Below, in pieces: positions 36,052-44,395 of a DNA stretch of 64,000 bases. The first letter of the stretch is position 1. The number at the start of each line of letters is the position of its first letter. Under the pieces are notes generated by a model that worked only from the letters and a program-made list of their open reading frames with translations, did no database searches and was not told the DNA's origin. The position numbers and the translations under genes are program-made. The stretch is taken from NCBI GenBank assembly GCA_046635845.1, contig JAQQXN010000003.1. The stretch is one strand, 5' to 3'. The DNA is from UBA168 sp011055275 (GTDB taxonomy: Archaea; Thermoproteota; Thermoprotei_A; Marsarchaeales; UBA168).

Positions 36052-37095
36052 TTACTTCGCCGCGCTCTCGACAGGGGTCCCTTCAACGTTCGGATAAAGG
36101 AAGCAGGCAACCTGTTCGTCTCCCACTTGCGAAAGCTTCGGCCTTTCCTTCCTGCACCTGTCGAAGGCAAACGGGCACCTATCGCTGAACTTGCATCCCG
36201 GTGGCGCGCGGCTTGGGTCGGGTGGGTCCATCCTCGTGAGCTTCATGAGCTGCTTGCTCCTGGACTTCTTGGGATCTGGCTCCGGTATCGCCGAAAGCAG
36301 GGCCTTCGTGTACGGATGCATCGGATCCTTGAGAACTCTTTCTGCGGACCCGAACTCAACCACCGACCCTAGGTACATCACGGCGATCTTTCCAGTCTTC
36401 CCAGCTATGTAGTACGCCATGCCAAGGTCGTGGGTTATAAAGAGCATGCTGAGGTCCATCTTTCTCTGAAGGGTCATCATGGTGTCCAGTATTCCGAGCC
36501 TCAGCGACGCATCCAACATGGTTATGGGCTCGTCCGCAACCACGAACTCTGGCTGCAAAAGCATCGCCCTTGCTATGGAAACCCTTTGCCTTTGCCCACC
36601 GGAAAGCTCGAAGGGGTACTTTTCGGCGTAGAACTCCGCGGGTATGAGGCCCACTTCCTCGAGCATCTTGTAAACTGCTTCCCTTTCCTCCTCTTTGCTT
36701 CCCGCTAAGTGATGCGCCCTCAGGGGAAGGGCCAGCACGTCGTACACGCTCTTGTACGGGTTAAGGCTTGAATACGGATCCTGATGGATTATCTGAGACT
36801 TCATCCTGAAGTCCATGAACTCGTCTTTTGTCATCCTCCAGACGTCCTTCCCATGGAAGTAGATGTGGCCGCTGCTGGGCTTTATGAGACCTATAAGGGT
36901 CTTTCCAAGGGTCGTCTTACCGCTTCCCGACTCCCCTACAAGGGCTACCGTGCTTCCCCTCTCTATCAACACGGAAATATCGTCAACGGCGTTGAACGGT
37001 ATGTGACCAAACAGTCCCCTCTTGGCCTCGAAGGTCACCGTCAAGTGCTCTGCCGCAATCGTTCCCCTTTCCCTTATCAGCTCTTCCTCGCTCAC
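36052..37095 (-). CDS. oppF: Oligopeptide/oligosaccharide ABC transporter ATPase (OppF-type), 347 aa
   Basis: Walker A GESGSGKTTL, Q-loop IIHQDPYSS, signature LSGGQRQRV, Walker B VVADEPITMLD and switch His in ITHDLG are intact. The C-terminal oligo_HPY domain keeps its Cys pattern (CKFSDRC, DRCRKE). The GTG start overlaps the oppD end by 4 bases and follows a strong GGAGGGTGATC site. One of two ATPases driving uptake through OppBC. Confidence 0.9.
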   Translation of the reverse strand: MSEEELIRERGTIAAEHLTVTFEAKRGLFGHIPFNAVDDISVLIERGSTVALVGESGSGKTTLGKTLIGLIKPSSGHIYFHGKDVWRMTKDEFMDFRMKSQIIHQDPYSSLNPYKSVYDVLALPLRAHHLAGSKEEEREAVYKMLEEVGLIPAEFYAEKYPFELSGGQRQRVSIARAMLLQPEFVVADEPITMLDASLRLGILDTMMTLQRKMDLSMLFITHDLGMAYYIAGKTGKIAVMYLGSVVEFGSAERVLKDPMHPYTKALLSAIPEPDPKKSRSKQLMKLTRMDPPDPSRAPPGCKFSDRCPFAFDRCRKERPKLSQVGDEQVACFLYPNVEGTPVESAAK

Positions 37096-38105
37096 TTGGG
37101 ATCACCCTCCACTTCGACGTTCCTTATCTTGCCAACCAACTGGTCGGCGTGTATGCAACTGCTCATGTGAGATCCCTTCACGGCCTTAAGGTTCATCTCT
37201 GCTCCAAAGCACTCTTGCGTCGCCAGCGGGCAGTTAGTGGCATAGGGGCAGCCGGTTGCCGAAGCAGTCTTAAGCATCTGAGGCCTCTCCCTCACAGCCC
37301 TCCCTATCATGGGGAAGGAATCTATGAGCATTTGCGTGTACGGGTTTAGCGGCTCATAGAATATCTCGTTTATGTTCCCCTTCTCCATGGGCGTGCCGCT
37401 GTAAAGCACGAGTACCTCATCTGCGGTGTCGGCTATAACGGAGAGGTCGTGCGTGATCAATATGATCGAGGTGTCGTACTTATCCCTTATCTCCTTAACG
37501 AGGTCAAGTATCTGCCTCTGCGTGAGCGCGTCGAGCGCCGTAGTGGGCTCATCGAGTATTATGAGCTCAGGCCTCAGCAGAAGTGCAAGAGCTATCATAA
37601 CGCGCTGTTTCATCCCTCCAGAAAGCTGGTGCTGATATGAATTGAGCACGCGGTCTGGATTAAGCCTGACCGAGGTGAGCAGCTCCCTGGCCATCTGCTC
37701 TATTTTCTTTTTGTCCTTTATTCCATGTGCCTGCGCAGTATCCATGAAGTGCTCCCTCACGGAAAGCACTGGGTTAAGGGAGTTCATGGCCCCCTGGAAG
37801 ACGAGCGAAATGTGATTCCAGCGGAAGTCCTTCAACTGCTCGTTGTTAAGCTTCAGCACGTCTATGGCCTTCCCCTTGTCGTAGAACGTTATGCCTCCCT
37901 TTACAACCGCATATCCGGGCAGCAGCCTCGTTATGGCAAGAGCTGTAGTGCTCTTTCCGCTACCCGACTCCCCTATGAGCCCGAATATCTGTCTCCTCTT
38001 GACGTCAAACGACACGTTCTTTACGGCATTGACAAGGCCTATGGAGGTAGCGAAGCTGACGCTTAGGTTCCTTACCGACAACACCGTTTCCGAGCTTTGC
38101 GACAT
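37092..38105 (-). CDS. oppD: Oligopeptide/oligosaccharide ABC transporter ATPase (OppD-type), 337 aa
   Basis: Walker A GESGSGKST, Q-loop VFQGAMNSL, signature LSGGMKQRV, Walker B LIILDEPTTALD and LITHDLS are all present. The C-terminal oligo_HPY segment has CPYATNCPLATQEC. It follows oppC by 6 bases. A fragment of a similar gene lies in the decayed region at 54420. Confidence 0.9.
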   Translation of the reverse strand: MSQSSETVLSVRNLSVSFATSIGLVNAVKNVSFDVKRRQIFGLIGESGSGKSTTALAITRLLPGYAVVKGGITFYDKGKAIDVLKLNNEQLKDFRWNHISLVFQGAMNSLNPVLSVREHFMDTAQAHGIKDKKKIEQMARELLTSVRLNPDRVLNSYQHQLSGGMKQRVMIALALLLRPELIILDEPTTALDALTQRQILDLVKEIRDKYDTSIILITHDLSVIADTADEVLVLYSGTPMEKGNINEIFYEPLNPYTQMLIDSFPMIGRAVRERPQMLKTASATGCPYATNCPLATQECFGAEMNLKAVKGSHMSSCIHADQLVGKIRNVEVEGDPK

Positions 38106-38111
38106 AATCTC

Positions 38112-39059
38112 TCACTTCTTGTTTCTGGAAGCGGCTATCATGTTCTCCGCCTCCTTCCTCTTCTGAGGATCGAACAGCCTGTCCGAGGCGTTTGCGGTGA
38201 ATATGAAACCCATCAATATTATGGTAGATATGACCATGATTATGAGGAGCGGTACCGTCCCCTTCCACGTGTAGACCGATGCCTGCTGGAATATGGCAAC
38301 GTTTACGAGCACCCCCCAGTTTATCGTGGTGTAGGGCAGTATTCCAAGGAATGCCAACCCCATGGAGCCGTAGATACCACCGTTCAGGGATAGCATGAAG
38401 TTCATGAACACGTAAGGCATTATGGCTGGCATTATGTCGTTTGAAATTATGCTCCAGGAGCTCAGGCCCAGCGCCCTTGAGGCTTCCACGAAGTCCTTGG
38501 CCTTGTTCGCTATGGCCACGGACCTTATGGCCCTAGCTAGCCCAGCCCAGCTGAGAATCCCCAATATGAAGCCCAGCGTCACCGGCCCGGCGTTTCTGAA
38601 TATTATGGCCAGTATCAACCATAGGGCGAATGAAGGTATGGTAAGCAATATGTTGAACACGAAGTTCAGGGTCATGTCGACCCACCCTCCCAAGTATCCC
38701 GCGAGGAGCCCTAACAGCACCCCTATGCCTACGGTCAGTATCGCGGCGATCAGCCCCACTATCATGAAGTACTGAAGGCCCCATATGATGTCAAGGAGCA
38801 TGGGAGAGCCCAAGTAGTCGCCGCCGAGTATGTACCACATGTTCGGCTTCGTGCCTGGAAGCTCGCCCTCGTACAGGGTGTTCTGCCAACTCGGCCCCGG
38901 GTAAGGGAAAATTGGAGCTATGAGCGCTATTATGACCACGGTCGCGAATATGGTGAACCCTATCTTTCCCTGCGTGGTACTGGTTATCAGCTTCACGGAA
39001 ACGTAAAGCGAGGTAAGGAGGTCCTTGAACCTCTCCGATAGGCTTCTCTGCTTGCTCAC
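38112..39059 (-). CDS. oppC: ABC transporter permease (OppC-type), 315 aa
   Basis: Six membrane helices; the EAA-type cytoplasmic loop is DFVEASRALGLSSWSII, which docks on the ATPases. The cytoplasmic N-terminal stretch and the first helix-loop segment (PFPGPSWQNTLYEG-like region) match the OppC N-terminal domain. GTG start behind GAGGTGAGAGGAA. Placed 11 bases after oppB. Confidence 0.9.
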   Translation of the reverse strand: MSKQRSLSERFKDLLTSLYVSVKLITSTTQGKIGFTIFATVVIIALIAPIFPYPGPSWQNTLYEGELPGTKPNMWYILGGDYLGSPMLLDIIWGLQYFMIVGLIAAILTVGIGVLLGLLAGYLGGWVDMTLNFVFNILLTIPSFALWLILAIIFRNAGPVTLGFILGILSWAGLARAIRSVAIANKAKDFVEASRALGLSSWSIISNDIMPAIMPYVFMNFMLSLNGGIYGSMGLAFLGILPYTTINWGVLVNVAIFQQASVYTWKGTVPLLIIMVISTIILMGFIFTANASDRLFDPQKRKEAENMIAASRNKK

Positions 39060-39070
39060 TTCCTCTCACC

Positions 39071-40069
39071 TCACTTGCCCCTCACCCTGGGGTCTATGAG
39101 GCCGTAGCCCACGTCGGCAACGAAGTTGCCGATTATGACGGCCACTATTATGATCAGAAAGGCCCCAATGGTGAGCTCGTAATCCCTTGCCCCTGCTGCT
39201 GTGGTCAGCAGGTATCCGAGGCCAGGAACGTCAAATATGGTCTCTATGAATATGGAGGAACCGAATAGCAGGCCATAGGAGTACATCAGCGACGTGAACT
39301 GAGGGAGGAGGGCGTTCCTGCCCACGTACGAGAAGGTCATTCTGTTGCCCGAAACCCCTCTAGCCTTCGCGACCATTATGAAGTCCTCCTTCATCAGGCT
39401 CGTGGCTATAGCCCTCGTCCCGAACATCCACCCCGGGAAGAGCATCAGGTAAAACGTCAGTATGGGCAGCGCCAGGTGCCATGCGACGCTCGAAATGTAA
39501 GCGAAGTTGAGACCTGGGCTAACTCCGAGGCCATAGGCTCCCGAAAGCGGGAACCAGTGAAGGTCAACCGCGAGCACTATCAGAAGCAACAGCGCGAGCA
39601 TGTAGTTCGGGATCGACTGGAAGAATGACATGAGCCCCGATATTACCGCGTCGAGGGCCTTGCTCGAAGTGGAAGCCGCAACCAGTCCCAAGAAGAAACC
39701 AGTCACGAACGCGAGGGTGAGAGAAACCAGCACTATGATGATGGTCCAAGGGGCCGCTGCGGCAACAACGGGCGAAACCCTGGAGGCATAAACGACCGAG
39801 TACCCTAGGTTCCCATGGAAGAAATTAACGATCCACGTGAAGTACCTCCCCAACACGCCTTCAGAAGGGTTGTAGCCTGCTAGGGCAGCTGCCTCAGCTT
39901 CAGCCTGGAGCTCCGGCATACCGCTCCTCAAAAGCCCCTGTAATATGATGATGTAGGGGTTACCCGGCATCGCCAAAATCAGGAAGAAGGACAACGTGAT
40001 CGCGAAGAATAGCTCGAGAAATAGATAGATTACCTTCTTCGCAATCCAAATCAGGTTTTGCGTATCCAT
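39071..40069 (-). CDS. oppB: ABC transporter permease (OppB-type), 332 aa
   Basis: First canonical gene of the transporter operon. Six helices; the EAA loop is DFIMVAKARGVSGNRM. A large first external loop (AGYNPSEGVLGRYF) is typical of OppB. ATG 40069 is preferred to ATG 40099 because CTTAAAAG lies about 25 bases before it, so the operon message can be leaderless. Upstream small open frames with a perfect ribosome binding site overlap this promoter. Confidence 0.88.
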   Translation of the reverse strand: MDTQNLIWIAKKVIYLFLELFFAITLSFFLILAMPGNPYIIILQGLLRSGMPELQAEAEAAALAGYNPSEGVLGRYFTWIVNFFHGNLGYSVVYASRVSPVVAAAAPWTIIIVLVSLTLAFVTGFFLGLVAASTSSKALDAVISGLMSFFQSIPNYMLALLLLIVLAVDLHWFPLSGAYGLGVSPGLNFAYISSVAWHLALPILTFYLMLFPGWMFGTRAIATSLMKEDFIMVAKARGVSGNRMTFSYVGRNALLPQFTSLMYSYGLLFGSSIFIETIFDVPGLGYLLTTAAGARDYELTIGAFLIIIVAVIIGNFVADVGYGLIDPRVRGK

Positions 40070-40102
40070 AATATATGGTGTTTCGAAACTTTTAAGCATA
40101 GC

Positions 40103-40195
40103 TCAATGGTTTCCATATTGACTGTGAGGGCGAAGAAGGGCAGGGTCACGAACACCGTGAAAGCCAGACATAAGTGCAAGATCGCGAACACCCAT
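40103..40195 (-). CDS. Possible small leader ORF upstream of oppB, 30 aa
   Basis: An ATG at 40195 follows a near-perfect ribosome binding site (GGAGGTGATC, 5 bases before the ATG) and opens a 30-codon frame ending at 40103. A second frame from GTG 40191 would give a 46-residue hydrophobic peptide (one predicted helix, AFTVFVTLPFFALTV) ending at 40051 inside oppB. The ribosome site also sits in a CCTCC-TATG-GGAGG hairpin that could hide it. No homologue is known to me; either frame, or neither, may be used. Confidence 0.3.
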   Translation of the reverse strand: MGVRDLALMSGFHGVRDPALLRPHSQYGNH

Positions 40196-40329
40196 GACTA
40201 GATCACCTCCTATGGGAGGCGCACGCACAGGTGACCGAACTCAGCGCCCTTGATACGCGTCCCACCGCTCCTCGCTTGCTGCCTAACCCTAGTAAGCGCG
40301 ATAAATCTTGGCGAAATCGTGCCTATTTC

Positions 40330-40376
40330 AACAACGATAAAAAAGTAAAATTAGAGAAAAAACAAAAAATTAAGTT
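40330..40376 (-). terminator. T-rich terminator after the surface protein gene
   Basis: Just past the stop codon the minus strand carries three T-tracts (ATTTTTTGTTTTTT and CTTTTTTATC). This is a strong archaeal-type terminator, fitting a highly expressed gene. Confidence 0.55.
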
Positions 40377-40384
40377 TTAGCTGC

Positions 40385-43300
40385 TCACTTCAACTTTACG
40401 GCTATGTATATCAGAGCAATGAGGGCGAAGATGGCGGCAAGCCCAGCTAGCAGGTACACGTAGGTCAAGTTGACCGGAGCTGGCTTAGGTATAACCGTTG
40501 GCTTAACGAGCGTCACCGTGAAGGCTATGCCGGAGCTCGCGGACTGATACCCGGTGGCGGACGCGCTAACGGTCGCGCTCCAGGTCCCAGCGGGCCCGGT
40601 AGATGGGATGTTGACCGTAGCCGTGTAGAGACCAGGTGTGCTCGAGCTGGTGGTGAACAGGAGGCTCGTGGTAGTACCAGATGGACTTACCAGAGTTCCG
40701 GTCACGGTGGCGGAGGTGACGGGTTGCCCATTGTAGGTGACGCTGGCCGATATGACGCCAGACGTTCCGTTGGCTATGCTGCTTGGGCTGACCGACAGAG
40801 CTATGCTCAAAGGCTTGGTAACGGTAACGGGTACCACCGTCTTGACGGTGAAGGTCGTGACGGCGCTACCGCTAACGTAGCCAGCCTTCGACGCGTTGAC
40901 GGCGACTGTGTAAAGCCCAGCTGGACCCATGCTAGATATACTGATCGGAGCGGAGTACGCTCCAGCTGTGGACGTGGGGCTCAGCGTTATGGTCGACGTT
41001 CCGTTGGGCATCGTTATGGTTGCCTTGACGGAGGCGCCGGCAAGCGGCACTCCGTTGCTGGTCACCTGCGCAATGAGCTCAGCGCTCGACCCATTGGTTA
41101 CGGTGCTCGGGCTGACGGACGCGCTAACGGATATGGTCGGGACCACTACGGCCTTCTCGACCTTGAAGTAGTAGGTCGGTGAGGCGCCGGTCAACCACGT
41201 GTAGAACGAGTTGACCGAGTTCGGGGTCCCGGTCTCGATGGTGAAGTTGAACGGGTAAATCCCGTTGGGAGCATCAGCTGGGATTATCAGCACGTAACCG
41301 CTGTTGGGCGCCGGGACTATGGCTCCATCGCTGAGGGTGGTGAGGTTCTGGAACTCGCTGAGGTTGTACTGGTTGAACACTAGGCTTAGGCCGGATATCG
41401 GGTGACCATAGTTGTCCGTGACGGTACCGTTAACGGAATACCAGACGTTGGGCCTGTACACGACCGGGGTCGTGTTCGCGGTTATGAACGGCCTGGTGAG
41501 GTGGAAGACAACGTCTCCGGTGACGTTGGTAGAGGCAGCGTTGGAATCGATCACCGTGGGCAGCACGAACTTGTTGCTGAAAGTCGCGACTTCGTTGGCC
41601 CAGTACAGACCAGCGAACATTCCGGGTATCGAGGACGGTTGCGTTCCACCGGCGTTGGATGCCTGATCGACCAAGAGCGTGCCCGTGTATAGGGCAGCAG
41701 ATGGGTTGGTCAGGGATAGCGGGATCGTGTAGATGTGTGCGTGGTTCTGCGGGTACTGCTCCCACAGGTGAACCACGACGCTCGTTGGCAAGAGAGATGG
41801 GTTGACCGACGGGCTGCCCCAAGTGCCTCCAGTGTAGACGTTGAGGGCAAGAGGCAAGCTCGCACCAACGGACTGCTGGACGTTCGGTAGCTTCTGGGTT
41901 ATTATCTCGGCCACTGGGAAGCTGTTGATCCCGGTTCCGGTATTGGGCGCGGTGGCGTTATCGCTGAAGTAGCTTATCTGGATCGTGTAATTGCCAAGGC
42001 CCATGCTGGGTGAAATTGGCCAGCCCTTGACGGCCCCGCTGGCAGCGGTGTTGGTTACTCCGGCATTGGTACCAGTTGGGTACCAGCTGGAGAACTTGGT
42101 AGCGTTGACGACGGTGTAAAGCGAGTAGACAGCGGTTCCCTTGGTGCTAAGAGACCAGTTGTAGTACCAGTCGTAACCGTTCCTAACTATCTTGCCGTTG
42201 ACGAGTATGTAGGCGTCTATGTGGTTGGGTATCTCGTTGAAGGGTATGTATCCCAAGTTACCGCCCGCGGTGCTGACCACGTTGCTTGGGTACGTGACGT
42301 TGAAGTTTATGTAAAGGGTAGCGGAGGTGGAGTTACCGTTTATCACCTCCTCTCCCCACGGGATTATGGTGAGCGTGATCGGCTGAACCGTGACGTAGGC
42401 GTTGGTCGACGTCCCGCTGTTGCCGAAGGAGTCGTGAGCGAACGCGAAGAACGAGTAAACTCCCGTCGTGGTGTTCCAGTAGCTTGGCACCGACGCCGTC
42501 CAGGTACCCGTCGTGGAGTCGTACGTAAGCAGTATCGCCTTTAGCGACAACGAGCCCTTGGCGGTTACGTTGTTGTAGAGGGTTATTGACCCGGCATCGG
42601 TCCCAAAGCTCTCGCTCGTGAACGGCTGGCCGTTAGGCCACCATGCCGTCGCGCTGAAGGAGAACGTGGTGCCCCTAACTCCAGATGACGGCGTCGCGGT
42701 CAGCGACACCTTTATCTGGGCTGGGTTTATCACGAAGCTCCCTGTAGCGCCAGAACCGGTATCGGGCTGAACCAGGTCATCAGATGCGCTAACGAGGAAA
42801 GCGTAGGTACCGGTCGGGTAGTTGTAGGGTATAGTCCACGTGCCAACCCACTGGCCAGAACTGTAGGTGAGCGTGACGGTTTGAGAGGTTGCGGTATTGA
42901 GGGCGCCATTCACGTACGTGTACAGGGTCGCCGTTGCGGTCCCGTTGGAACCGGTCACGGGCTTCCCCTGCGCGCCGGTCACCGTGGCGGTTATTTGGAT
43001 GGTCTGGGTCCTCTGGAAGGCTGTGCCGTTAACCTTCGCGCTCACCGCGAGGGTTATGGGCTTAACGTAAGCCAACGTCGAGTTGGAACCCATGTTGCCC
43101 ATGCCATCGGAGACCTCGGCAACGACCTCGTAAGAACCGGAGTAAGCGTTGTATGGCACGTTGAACGTGCCGCTAAAGAGCCCATTGCCCACATTGCTCA
43201 GCGTAACTGTGTAGCTTTGAGACGGGTTCAACGTGGGCGAAAGGATGGCTGTAGCTATGGCCTTGGTGGAAGTGACGGGGGCGCTGTTGGAGAGGTACGC

Positions 43301-43882
43301 CGCGTTAGCGGTTATCAGTATGGAGCCTCCCCTCGGGGCGGCATTGCTTGACGTGGTGGCGTTGGTAGTAACTATGACCTTTATTCCGTTTTCAACGTAG
43401 AACTCGGTACTTGCCACTGGGGTTGACTTGAGCGTTGTCATGTTGTAGTTGAGGATCGTAAGGGTGTACGCTCCTATCTCTGAGGTGCTTGCAGCAGGGA
43501 AGAACGCGGAAACGCTTCCAGCCGTCTCGGTTTGAGAGACTCCGCTGGGGAATATCTGCGTTAACGTTCCCGATGTCGTGGTGAAGTTGTACCAGGCGAA
43601 GTGCTGAGAACCATCGGGCTGCGTTACCACAGCCTTAAGGTACACAGCACCGCTTCCGCCCGCATCCAACGTCATCGCTATGTTAAAAGTTCCCCCCACC
43701 TGAGTTATGCTGGGGGTAACCGTGACCGCAACATTAACCGAGCTGTTGATTGCGCCGTTTACGGATGCTGGCGCCGGCGCCGCGGAGACCGCGGGAAAGG
43801 CAGCCAGACCCGTGCTGAAGAACGCCGCAAGCACCACTAGAGCAGCTAACCTTTTGATCTGTGAATACGACTTGGATTGCAT
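40385..43882 (-). CDS. Large Ig-like cell-surface protein, possible S-layer or adhesin, 1165 aa
   Basis: Signal peptide (about 1-34, ending FPAVSA), then about 1090 residues of beta-sandwich repeats with the pattern TVTGAQGKPVTGSNGTATATL / YNYPTGTYAFLVSASD, dozens of N-x-S/T sequons, and a C-terminal membrane helix (VYLLAGLAAIFALIALIYIAV) with a short KLK tail. No enzyme motif is seen. The last two repeats (VSASVSPSTVTNGSS and ALSVSPSSIANGTS) are the most alike. TATA-like TATATAGGG lies about 36 bases upstream of the ATG. Strong terminator and composition suggest abundance. S-layer subunit or an anchored adhesin are both possible. Confidence 0.7.
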   Translation of the reverse strand: MQSKSYSQIKRLAALVVLAAFFSTGLAAFPAVSAAPAPASVNGAINSSVNVAVTVTPSITQVGGTFNIAMTLDAGGSGAVYLKAVVTQPDGSQHFAWYNFTTTSGTLTQIFPSGVSQTETAGSVSAFFPAASTSEIGAYTLTILNYNMTTLKSTPVASTEFYVENGIKVIVTTNATTSSNAAPRGGSILITANAAYLSNSAPVTSTKAIATAILSPTLNPSQSYTVTLSNVGNGLFSGTFNVPYNAYSGSYEVVAEVSDGMGNMGSNSTLAYVKPITLAVSAKVNGTAFQRTQTIQITATVTGAQGKPVTGSNGTATATLYTYVNGALNTATSQTVTLTYSSGQWVGTWTIPYNYPTGTYAFLVSASDDLVQPDTGSGATGSFVINPAQIKVSLTATPSSGVRGTTFSFSATAWWPNGQPFTSESFGTDAGSITLYNNVTAKGSLSLKAILLTYDSTTGTWTASVPSYWNTTTGVYSFFAFAHDSFGNSGTSTNAYVTVQPITLTIIPWGEEVINGNSTSATLYINFNVTYPSNVVSTAGGNLGYIPFNEIPNHIDAYILVNGKIVRNGYDWYYNWSLSTKGTAVYSLYTVVNATKFSSWYPTGTNAGVTNTAASGAVKGWPISPSMGLGNYTIQISYFSDNATAPNTGTGINSFPVAEIITQKLPNVQQSVGASLPLALNVYTGGTWGSPSVNPSLLPTSVVVHLWEQYPQNHAHIYTIPLSLTNPSAALYTGTLLVDQASNAGGTQPSSIPGMFAGLYWANEVATFSNKFVLPTVIDSNAASTNVTGDVVFHLTRPFITANTTPVVYRPNVWYSVNGTVTDNYGHPISGLSLVFNQYNLSEFQNLTTLSDGAIVPAPNSGYVLIIPADAPNGIYPFNFTIETGTPNSVNSFYTWLTGASPTYYFKVEKAVVVPTISVSASVSPSTVTNGSSAELIAQVTSNGVPLAGASVKATITMPNGTSTITLSPTSTAGAYSAPISISSMGPAGLYTVAVNASKAGYVSGSAVTTFTVKTVVPVTVTKPLSIALSVSPSSIANGTSGVISASVTYNGQPVTSATVTGTLVSPSGTTTSLLFTTSSSTPGLYTATVNIPSTGPAGTWSATVSASATGYQSASSGIAFTVTLVKPTVIPKPAPVNLTYVYLLAGLAAIFALIALIYIAVKLK

Positions 43883-44395
43883 TTGTACCTTCGAGTTTGT
43901 CGAGCATCAGCCCTATATATACGTTTCTGTGAAACATATTTACAAATATCTACAACGCCACCCCTCACCCTCACAAAGTCGACTTAACGCGCAACGGGAA
44001 CGGGCTATACAAAGCGCGGGATGTTTCCGATCGGTAAAACTTAAGCTGCAAGCGGCCTTCTAGTTGTAATTCGGCTTACTCTACGCCATCCGAGATACTT
44101 TATTGGAGCCAGTTCTTGGAGAAACACCAATAACGGAATCGTTGCAACGTATTTCATGTGGGCAAGCTTGAGTCCGTTAAGCCAATCGAACAGGTTATGA
44201 AGCGAAAGATAAGAAATTGAGGGCCTCCTTCTCGACACAGGACTGATACAGGCTTGGTCAACCCAAAATCGCCCGCTTAGATTTCGCCGAAGACTTAACG
44301 GGCGCCAGCAATCGAAGACGTCGCGCAATAACAACAAGATACCAACCCCCAAGTGTAAGGATTTCTGTTATTCTGAAAAATCAAAAAGATTATTT
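43883..44395. other. Intergenic region, 513 bp
   Basis: Contains the surface-protein promoter at its left end (about 43912-43922) and a T-rich terminator for the broken binding protein at its right end (44370-44394). Between them a minus-strand frame at 44041-44352 (103 codons) has no start signal or recognised family; it may be a remnant. No RNA gene seen. Confidence 0.4.

Noticed and set aside
40196..40220. Possible 3' end of a 16S rRNA gene (GATCACCTCCT on the plus strand)
   Set aside because: No other 16S sequence precedes it; it is simply the complement of a ribosome binding site on the minus strand.
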